DNA from: Acidithiobacillus ferridurans
Lineage (GTDB): Bacteria > Pseudomonadota > Gammaproteobacteria > Acidithiobacillales > Acidithiobacillaceae
Assembly: GCF_003966655.1 (NCBI RefSeq)
Contig: NZ_AP018795.1
Coordinates: 2,559,501-2,623,500, forward strand
Direction of reading: 5' to 3'
Length of the DNA stretch: 64,000 bases
Shown piece by piece: positions 54,668 through 60,700 of this stretch. The stretch's first letter is position 1. Each line of letters opens with the position of its first letter. The notes under the pieces were generated by a model, which ran no database searches, was not told the DNA's origin, and saw only the letters and a list, made by a program, of their open reading frames with translations. Position numbers and translations under genes: made by a program.

Positions 54668-55338
54668 GACTCAGAGAGCAGTAATTGGTATTCAAGCCAC
54701 CAGGCGTACCTGCCGCCGATCAAAGCTCCGGCCCATCGAACCAGAGGGATGATGCTCACAACCAATACACTGGAAAGGACGAGGCCCTGTACGGCCAGAC
54801 CAGCCAGCCCCGACAGCATGAGCTGTAGTGCCAGTGAATATAGCGGGAAGAGCACGTTGAAGATCGCGGCGACGATTCTCCAAAGATTGCCATCAATAGG
54901 ATAGAAAAACGTCGGCTTCATCTTTGCCAAATCGGGGTGAGTGCTCTCGAACAAGGCAAGCCAAGCGAGCCGCTCGCCGTCGTTCGAGCACATTCCAAGT
55001 AGCCTTCGCCTCACGGACGAATCGTTATATGCGCGTGGAATAGCCAGCAAGAGGAAACCCATCTCGAATGCCAGAAAGACCAGAAGCGTCAAATGCAAAA
55101 ACAGCGTCAGAGCGAAAGCGAGCACCCAGATCAACCAGAGAACGCTCCCAACAAAGAACAATGGAACATCCCAGCGGGTCATCACCCGCAAAGGTATGCA
55201 GGCAACCTGCGGAGGATGCCGAAAGTCTGCCCACACTATAAGTGGAATCCTCCAAAGTTCGGAAAGCACAGGTTTGCTCACTCGTCGTACACTCCAGACC
55301 GCAACGATGGCGGCTACCAGCCAAGCCAGGATTTCCAT
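54655..55338 (-). CDS. Membrane protein of unknown function
   Basis: A 227-residue protein with about five hydrophobic segments (residues 3-18, 58-82, 85-100 and two between 155 and 205) and a soluble central loop with NDSSVRRRLLGMCSNDGERL. No family recognised. ATG 55338 lies 42 bases after promoter-like copy 8, so it belongs to the same regulated set as traB and topB. It ends in the repeat-dense region. Confidence 0.6.
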   Translation of the reverse strand: MEILAWLVAAIVAVWSVRRVSKPVLSELWRIPLIVWADFRHPPQVACIPLRVMTRWDVPLFFVGSVLWLIWVLAFALTLFLHLTLLVFLAFEMGFLLLAIPRAYNDSSVRRRLLGMCSNDGERLAWLALFESTHPDLAKMKPTFFYPIDGNLWRIVAAIFNVLFPLYSLALQLMLSGLAGLAVQGLVLSSVLVVSIIPLVRWAGALIGGRYAWWLEYQLLLSESSTG

Positions 55339-55379
55339 GGTATCTACAAGCCCTCCAGCGAGAAAGGATCAATCCCAGA

Positions 55380-55402
55380 CTGGTATAGATCGGTGAGAGG
55401 TT
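55380..55402 (-). promoter_or_regulatory. Shared promoter-like element (copy 8, weaker)
   Basis: In gene direction CCTCTCAC then CGATCTATACCA; the ACCC block is poorly kept. It stands 42 bases before the membrane-protein start at 55338. Confidence 0.5.
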
Positions 55403-55422
55403 TTCAAACCTGAATTGGGTCA

Positions 55423-55437
55423 GGCTCCTCGGTAGAC
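55423..55437. repeat. Degenerate backbone palindrome (one good half-site)
   Basis: GGCTCCTCGGTAGAC: right half GGTAGAC with flanking GAT is intact, left half decayed. About 20 bases upstream of promoter-like copy 8. Confidence 0.5.
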
Positions 55438-55465
55438 GATTTTTGACAGCGAAGATCAGCCCAGC

Positions 55466-55480
55466 GTCTACCGGGTAGAC
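55466..55480. repeat. 15-bp palindrome GTCTACCGGGTAGAC (perfect)
   Basis: Left flank of structured element B, 14 bases before its first stem. Confidence 0.87.
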
Positions 55481-55494
55481 GATTTCCTTGAAGC

Positions 55495-55646
55495 GTTATC
55501 CCCGCAATCCACGGCCCAGGGTCCACGCAACGAAGGGGCCACCCAGCCCCGGGGGCAGCGTGGATTGTGGTCGGCAAGCCGGAACGTGTGCCGGCTGGTC
55601 AGGCGCAAGCCTGAGCCATCCACAAGGTGGTGGAGTTGGGGATAAG
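55495..55646 (+). ncRNA. Structured element B (candidate RNA or folded DNA, about 152 nt)
   Basis: Same layout as element A: P1 TTATCCCC 55496-55503 with GGGGATAA 55638-55645; P2 CAATCCACG 55505-55513 with CGTGGATTG 55559-55567; an inner hairpin GGGGC / GCCCC between them; P3 AGCCGG / CCGGCT 55577-55596; P4 TCAGGC-GCAA-GCCTGA 55599-55614, capped by a GNRA tetraloop; P5 GCCATC / GGTGGT 55615-55631 with two G-U pairs. P2, P4 and P5 use different bases from element A yet still pair. The GNRA loop and the G-U pairs favour an RNA read rightward; no promoter was identified. Confidence 0.62.
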
Positions 55647-55681
55647 ATGGCTGGCGATCTGCGGGGCCCAAAACCTGATTC

Positions 55682-55696
55682 GTCTACCGGGTAGAC
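55682..55696. repeat. 15-bp palindrome GTCTACCGGGTAGAC (perfect)
   Basis: Right flank of structured element B; also encodes the last residues (SSTR) of the gene at 55684-55974. Confidence 0.87.
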
Positions 55697-55974
55697 GATG
55701 TGGAATGCCTTTCAAGCAGACCTCGTCCGATCTTGAGTGCGGAGTCGATATTTGGCGTCTCCAGTGTGAAGTGATACACCATGCTCTCGACCTCAAAGAG
55801 GATTGAGAGAAAATCATCTGAGCAGGCGTCGTGAATGATTTCCGCCACACGATCCACCCGCTCATCCGCGAATGGTTCGCAACTTTGGGCCACAGCAAAC
55901 CCGAGATGGCCAAGCACTTTTCGCGCAAGCAGCACGTCCGAAAAACGCGGCCCTTGCGTTTCGTTCCCGCTCAT
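55684..55974 (-). CDS. Small protein of unknown function downstream of topB
   Basis: A 96-residue protein from ATG 55974, which overlaps the topB stop (ATGA). It is helical and acidic (VDRVAEIIHDACSDDFLSIL) with no recognised motif. The overlap argues for cotranslation with topoisomerase III. Its 3' end runs into a backbone palindrome. Confidence 0.55.
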   Translation of the reverse strand: MSGNETQGPRFSDVLLARKVLGHLGFAVAQSCEPFADERVDRVAEIIHDACSDDFLSILFEVESMVYHFTLETPNIDSALKIGRGLLERHSTSSTR

Positions 55975-58019
55975 CTCGCCTCCCACTTGGTCCCGAGCTT
56001 CTTGTCATCCTGTTTGTCTGGCCACCAGCAAGACTGACAGCCTTCGCATTTGAAAAATGCGCTACCTTTCTTGGTCGCCAGCGTTACGGTCGGTTTTTTG
56101 CAGGCAGGGCAGGGGGGTCCGGCTTTTGTTGTACCTCTTGCTTTTCCTTTCCCAGCAGCTCCCTTGCCACGGGTGCCTGTGGTGGGATTTGCCTGCCCAA
56201 CGGCAACGGCTGCCACTTTGGCCGCATCGATCATACGCGCAACAAATTTGCGCTGCGCGTCTTCGAACTGCTGTAACGACAGCCGCCCGTCGGAAACACT
56301 TGAAAGGGCATCTTCCCATCGGGCGGTCAGAACGGGATCCGTCAAGTCCTTTGGTAATGCGCGAACCAGAGCGCGTCCGGTCTGCGTGGAGAGTACCTGC
56401 TTACCCTTGCGTTCCAGAAACCCTCTGCAAAGCAATGTTTCAATGATGCTCGCTCGTGTGGCCTCTGTACCCAGACCGGATGTTTCCTTGAGCTTGGCTT
56501 TCGCTGCTTCGTCTTCGACCACTTTATGAATGTTGCTCATGGCCTCGATCAGGGATCCATCCGTAAACCGTGGGGGCGGCGTGGTCTGCTTCGCTTGAAC
56601 ATCCGAGTCCTGAACGGTCAGCACCTGTCCGTTCTTGAGGTTGGGTATCGGCTGGGCGGGCGCATCGTCACCATCCTCTTCGGTCATCCCATAGACGGCT
56701 TTCCATCCGGCAGAGACGGGAATTTTTGCCGTCGCCTTCCAGTTGTCGCCGGAGCATGTCAACAGGGCCTTGATCGCCCGGTACACATAGGGCGGATAGA
56801 ACTGTGCGAGATAGGCGCGGACAATAATTTCATAGACCTTGGCCACCATAGGACTCATTGAACCTTGCATGGAGCCCGTCGGGATAATCGCGTGGTGTGC
56901 CGTCACCTTGCCCGTATTCCAAATAGCCGATTTCCGGCTGGACTCGGCGGCCTTCACGAGATCCGCAAAACCCGCTTTTGCGAGACCATACAAAACCTGC
57001 TTGGCGTCCCCGTGCTGTTCTTCGGGGAGATAGCGGCAATCCGTCCGGGGATAGGTCGCCGCCTTGTGCTCCTCATATAATGCCTGGGCTGCATCCAAGA
57101 CGTTCTGTGCCGACATGCCCAGCTTGGCGGAGCAGACCTTTTGCAATTCAGCCAGAGAGAACCCCAAGGGCGCCGCCTGCTGCTTTTCAGCGCTGGTGAA
57201 CTCCTTAACCATCGCCTTACCTTCCGTCTTGGCCTGCGCTGCCAGCCGGTCAGCGGCTTTACGGTCGGTCAAATAACCTTCGGCATCGACGCCCTCAAAA
57301 TCTTCCCGTAATTCCCATGTGGCCCAGAATCCAGTGTTTATCCTGGGAACGTAGTAATCCTTGGGCTTGAAGTGCTCGATCTTCTCATCGCGGGCCACGA
57401 CCAGTGCCAAGGTCGGTGTTTGGACTCGCCCAACGGAGACAACGCCGGCACCACTGTTGCGCAGCGTGAACGCACGGGTGAGATTCATGCCCATGAGCCA
57501 GTCCGCGCGGGCGCGGGCTTCGGCAGAATTCCGGAGATTCTGGTAGTCCTGATTGTCTTTCAGATTTGCCAGCGCCTTGCGCACGGATTGTTCATCCAAT
57601 GCGGCCAGCCAGATACGTTGCGTCGGGCCTTTCCAGTGCAGTTCTTCCAGCACTTCATCTACCAGCAATTGTCCCTCTCGATCCGGGTCGCCAGCGTTGA
57701 CAACCGACGAGGCTTTTTTGAGCAAGTCCCTAATGACTTTGATCTGAGCTTTTGCATCATCCTTCGCCTTTTTCTTCCATTGGACTGGGAATATAGGGAG
57801 ATCCTCAACGCGCCATTTCTTTTTTCCTTTCGGCGTTTTTGGGACATCATCCGGCGTGTAAAAGTCTGGTTCTTCCTGCTCGAAAATGTGCCCAAAGCAC
57901 CAAGTCACGGCAATGTCCGATCCGCACTGGATGAATCCGTTGCCCTTGCTCTTTGAACCAGGTAAATACTCCGCGATCCCTTTGCCCAAGCTGGGCTTTT
58001 CCGCAATATACAGTTTCAT
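55971..58019 (-). CDS. topB: DNA topoisomerase III (plasmid TraE/TopB type)
   Basis: A 682-residue type IA topoisomerase from ATG 58019 (MKLYIAEKPSLGKGIAEYLP, the Toprim start with its glutamate). GDPDREGQLLVDEVL holds the acidic DxD motif of Toprim, LSVGRVQTPTLAL-like SVGRVQTPTLALVV follows, and ATYPRTDCRYLPEE contains the catalytic tyrosine. A C-terminal zinc finger is seen in CPACKKPTVTLATKKGSAFF and CEGCQSCW. It decatenates DNA; RP4 TraE is the conjugative-plasmid analogue. It has promoter-like copy 9 and a palindrome upstream. Confidence 0.95.
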   Translation of the reverse strand: MKLYIAEKPSLGKGIAEYLPGSKSKGNGFIQCGSDIAVTWCFGHIFEQEEPDFYTPDDVPKTPKGKKKWRVEDLPIFPVQWKKKAKDDAKAQIKVIRDLLKKASSVVNAGDPDREGQLLVDEVLEELHWKGPTQRIWLAALDEQSVRKALANLKDNQDYQNLRNSAEARARADWLMGMNLTRAFTLRNSGAGVVSVGRVQTPTLALVVARDEKIEHFKPKDYYVPRINTGFWATWELREDFEGVDAEGYLTDRKAADRLAAQAKTEGKAMVKEFTSAEKQQAAPLGFSLAELQKVCSAKLGMSAQNVLDAAQALYEEHKAATYPRTDCRYLPEEQHGDAKQVLYGLAKAGFADLVKAAESSRKSAIWNTGKVTAHHAIIPTGSMQGSMSPMVAKVYEIIVRAYLAQFYPPYVYRAIKALLTCSGDNWKATAKIPVSAGWKAVYGMTEEDGDDAPAQPIPNLKNGQVLTVQDSDVQAKQTTPPPRFTDGSLIEAMSNIHKVVEDEAAKAKLKETSGLGTEATRASIIETLLCRGFLERKGKQVLSTQTGRALVRALPKDLTDPVLTARWEDALSSVSDGRLSLQQFEDAQRKFVARMIDAAKVAAVAVGQANPTTGTRGKGAAGKGKARGTTKAGPPCPACKKPTVTLATKKGSAFFKCEGCQSCWWPDKQDDKKLGTKWEAR

Positions 58020-58032
58020 TAGGCCCCTCATC

Positions 58033-58047
58033 GTCTACCGGGTAGAC
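58033..58047. repeat. 15-bp palindrome GTCTACCGGGTAGAC (perfect)
   Basis: Between promoter-like copy 9 and the topB start, the same position relative to promoter and gene as the copy at 53341 before traB. Confidence 0.87.
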
Positions 58048-58069
58048 GCACAGCGTCACCCCAACAAGA

Positions 58070-58092
58070 GGGTATAGATCGTTGTTGGGTCA
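58070..58092 (-). promoter_or_regulatory. Shared promoter-like element (copy 9, for topB)
   Basis: In gene direction TGACCCAACAA then CGATCTATACCC, ending 50 bases before the topB ATG. Confidence 0.62.
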
Positions 58093-58185
58093 GTTACTGG
58101 GACTGATTGGCAGGGACGTGGGGACTGGATTTCTGTTTTCAGGCATAATCAGACTGCCGTAACCACTAACCAGAAGGATACCTTC

Positions 58186-58617
58186 ATGAATATTGCCGCT
58201 ATCGACCAGCAGTACAATCAGCTTCAGCAGGAGGCACAGGGCGTTTCACAGGCGCTGCAGGCGCTTGCAGCGAAACTCAAGGCAGCCAGCGACGGCGGCA
58301 ACCAGGACGCCCGCGAATGGCTTCTGGATCTTCGCGAGTTGGCGATGAACATACAAACTGAGCAGCAGCAGGTCATGTCTGTTATGCAGGCCGTACATGG
58401 TGCCGTTCAGGCAGAACAAAATAATAGCTATGGACAGCCCCAGTCCGGCGCCTGGCAACCCACCTACCCACAGGCACCCAATCAACAGGGCTTCCTACAA
58501 CAGCAGCAGAGCGGCGGTGGATTCCTTTCGGAGTTCATGAGCTCAGGTTTTGGGCGGGCCATTGAGATGGGCGCTGGATTTGGGATAGGGGATGACCTAA
58601 TCAACCGAATTTTTTGA
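58186..58617 (+). CDS. Gln-rich small protein of unknown function
   Basis: A 143-residue protein: N-terminal coiled-coil helices rich in Gln and Ala (about residues 1-80), a low-complexity Gln/Pro/Gly linker (residues 80-112), and a Gly-rich hydrophobic end (FLSEFMSSGFGRAIEMGAGF). No family recognised. AGAAGGA lies before the ATG. Its TGA overlaps the ATG of the DedA gene, so the two are coupled. Confidence 0.6.
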   Translation: MNIAAIDQQYNQLQQEAQGVSQALQALAAKLKAASDGGNQDAREWLLDLRELAMNIQTEQQQVMSVMQAVHGAVQAEQNNSYGQPQSGAWQPTYPQAPNQQGFLQQQQSGGGFLSEFMSSGFGRAIEMGAGFGIGDDLINRIF

Positions 58618-59147
58618 TGCTGCACTGGTTCCTGACGACGCTGGCTAACCTGATCCATGCGGCCAGTCCCATCCTCAAGTCCTACGGGCTGCCGGCGGTG
58701 TTTGCGTTGCTGTTCATCGAGAGTGCGGGGGTGGTCTTTGCGCCCGGTGAAGCTATGATTGTCGCTGCTGGATTCCTCGCGGCCAGGGGTCTGTTTCCGG
58801 TCTGGATCGCACTTCCACTGGCCATGCTGGCCGCCACTCTTGGCGGTTACGCAGCCTATGGCCTGGGTGGCCGTTATGGGTACAAGGCATTGCTGCGTTA
58901 TGGCCGCTACGTAGGTATCATGCCGCCTATGTTGGATAAAACGCACCATTTCTTTCAGCGCTTCGGTGCCCCGGTTGTTCTGGTCGGGCGTTTCATCGTG
59001 CCGCTACGCCAACTGCAAGGGTATCTGGCCGGCGCGGCGGAGATGGGATTCCAGCCATTTGCGATCTGGAGTGCGATGGGTGCCATTCTTTGGGTGATGG
59101 CATGGGGCGGAGGAGCATTTTTGCTGGCAGGAAGTATTCCTTCATGA
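58617..59147 (+). CDS. DedA-family membrane protein (VTT domain)
   Basis: A 176-residue protein with four to five hydrophobic segments and the DedA signatures: FALLFIESAGVVFAPGEAMI (the E...PGE motif), GGYAAYGLGGRYGYKALLRY, and FQRFGAPVVLVGRFIVPLRQ (GRF(I/V)P motif). DedA proteins act in lipid carrier flipping and envelope homeostasis. Presence on a conjugative element is unusual but has been seen. It starts within the preceding stop codon. Confidence 0.88.
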   Translation: MLHWFLTTLANLIHAASPILKSYGLPAVFALLFIESAGVVFAPGEAMIVAAGFLAARGLFPVWIALPLAMLAATLGGYAAYGLGGRYGYKALLRYGRYVGIMPPMLDKTHHFFQRFGAPVVLVGRFIVPLRQLQGYLAGAAEMGFQPFAIWSAMGAILWVMAWGGGAFLLAGSIPS

Positions 59148-59175
59148 ATTGTCTTTCGGGTACAAGGGAAATTCT

Positions 59176-60147
59176 GTGTCACATATCCTATTGATCGACG
59201 GGAATAACATCGGCTACGCCAGCATGTATGTTCCCGCATTGTCCAAGCTGTCCCATAACGGCATGCAGACCGGCGGCATTATGGGCTTGGCGCAGTCCGT
59301 GATGCGGATCGTCAAGCTGTTCCCGGGTGCCGTGCCGGTCGTGCTCTGGGACGGCCATGCCGCGTGGCGCAAGGACCTTTGCCCGGAGTACAAGGAGAAT
59401 CGCAAGGACACCCCCGAAAAACGCGCCGTAGCGGATGCCTGGCGTCAGCAGCAGCCGTGGGCCAGCGCCTTGCTGATGCAGATGGGAGTGACCCAGATGC
59501 GCTCCCATGATGCGGAGGCGGACGATCTGGCGGGACGGCTTTGCATGGATCGGTCGGCTCTTGAAGAATATGGGGTAGGGCACGTCACGATGGTTTCCGG
59601 GGATACGGACTGGTGGCAGGCCATCTCCGAAAATGTGGACTGGTTCACGCCTATCACTGATAAAAATATGACGCTGGAAATGCTGGACACGGACGCCGCC
59701 AAGGATGGGCCATATCTGGGGCCAGACGAATACTTGCTCGCCAAGGCTATTGCCGGTGACAGTTCAGATAACATTCCTGGTGTGCCTGGCGTGGGGATTG
59801 CTACAGCCACCAAACTTCTGCGCTTGCACGGTGGACTGGAAGGCATCCAACAGGCGGTGGACTCGGGCACTGCCAAAGACAAAAAATCGTTAGCCGTAGC
59901 GAGCATGCTGGAAACGATTGTGCGCAACCGATTGATCATGGATTGGAAAATGTCCCCGTCTGCCAAGGAGTCCGCCAGTATTCTCCGGCTGTCCTTTGAT
60001 GCAGAAGAATGTCGGGCACTCTGTGCGGAATTCGGATTGGGCAGGCTTTCAGATAGACTGGTAGAAGACAGCGAATGGGCTGCAGCAAACTCTGAGCAGC
60101 AAGAGCGAGTTTCGCAGGTCATCGATTATTGTGAGGCTGTGGCCTAG
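59176..60147 (+). CDS. 5'-3' exonuclease / flap endonuclease (T5 exo type)
   Basis: A 323-residue nuclease from GTG 59176 (AAGGGA before it). The metal-binding acidic residues are visible: HILLIDGNNIGYASM, HDAEADDLAGRLCMD, MVSGDTDWWQAI and AGDSSDNIPGVPGVGIATAT; the last also forms the helix-3-turn-helix. It resembles the PolA N-terminal domain and phage T5 exonuclease. On a conjugative element it may process primers or branched DNA with TopB. It lies 28 bases after the DedA gene. Confidence 0.9.
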   Translation: MSHILLIDGNNIGYASMYVPALSKLSHNGMQTGGIMGLAQSVMRIVKLFPGAVPVVLWDGHAAWRKDLCPEYKENRKDTPEKRAVADAWRQQQPWASALLMQMGVTQMRSHDAEADDLAGRLCMDRSALEEYGVGHVTMVSGDTDWWQAISENVDWFTPITDKNMTLEMLDTDAAKDGPYLGPDEYLLAKAIAGDSSDNIPGVPGVGIATATKLLRLHGGLEGIQQAVDSGTAKDKKSLAVASMLETIVRNRLIMDWKMSPSAKESASILRLSFDAEECRALCAEFGLGRLSDRLVEDSEWAAANSEQQERVSQVIDYCEAVA

Positions 60148-60164
60148 AAAACAAAGGAATCTGG

Positions 60165-60425
60165 ATGCAATCATCAGCAGCGAAGGTGGATGGCCGGGCA
60201 ACAAGCAAAGTGTTTTGTGGAGATTGCCAACATTTTCGATCGGGAAAAGAGCCTATGAGCCTCGGGTTGTGCGAAAAGACCCTGCAACGAACGCTGTATG
60301 TTGAAGAAACCCGAACACGGGCACCAGATCGCCAGGGATTGCCACCGGATACCAATGAACGAAATGGGTATGAGGCCTGTTTCCCGAGTGCACCACGTAT
60401 CTGTGCTCAATATCTCAGTCTATAA
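60165..60425 (+). CDS. Small cysteine-containing protein of unknown function
   Basis: An 86-residue protein with CGDCQHFRSG near residue 18, a Cys near 36 (LGLCEK), CFPSAP near 71 and a Cys near 80 (RICAQYL); the pattern could bind one metal ion. A good AAAGGA precedes the ATG. It follows the exonuclease gene by 17 bases. Resembles small plasmid or phage zinc-binding proteins in general style only. Confidence 0.55.
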   Translation: MQSSAAKVDGRATSKVFCGDCQHFRSGKEPMSLGLCEKTLQRTLYVEETRTRAPDRQGLPPDTNERNGYEACFPSAPRICAQYLSL

Positions 60426-60700
60426 AGGTTACAGAGACGGAATAGGTAGGGTAGATCTCTCCACAATATCAAAACTGAACCGTGCCGGGTTTAGTGGAGC
60501 CTTTGCGGTGGGAATGGACACGGACTAAGACACCAGATCTGAACGACTAGGAAGCAGCGAAAGCGGACCTTCACATACAGTGTGGGAAGGACTATTATTG
60601 GGGCTGGAGCAGACAGGGTGTCACCGATACCTGACTCGCCGCAGTGGGTCGGCAAGCGACCATTGGAGGCTTGGTATTATGGCGGACGTCCTAAATAGCC
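60426..60700. other. Intergenic region upstream of the SIR2 gene
   Basis: About 275 bases. At 60477-60510 the sequence (AACCGTGCCGGGTTTAGTGG) looks like a terminal repeat of an IS3-type element, but no second end or transposase is nearby. The SIR2 promoter should lie here; no clear -35/-10 pair was found. Confidence 0.35.

Larger units (their letters stand above)
55339..55683. other. Non-coding region with promoter, palindromes and structured element B
   Basis: About 345 bases between two leftward genes. It contains promoter-like copy 8, palindromes at 55423, 55466 and 55682 and structured element B. No open frame is convincing. Confidence 0.6.

Noticed and set aside
53341..55696. Regularly recurring 15-20 bp repeats that might suggest a CRISPR array
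   Set aside because: Spacing is irregular (about 60 to over 600 bases), the repeat is a perfect short palindrome, genes lie between copies and there are no cas genes. They read as protein-binding sites.
60470..60540. Possible IS3-type terminal repeat upstream of the SIR2 gene
   Set aside because: Only one end resembles such a repeat; no transposase or second end was found, so it is mentioned as context only.
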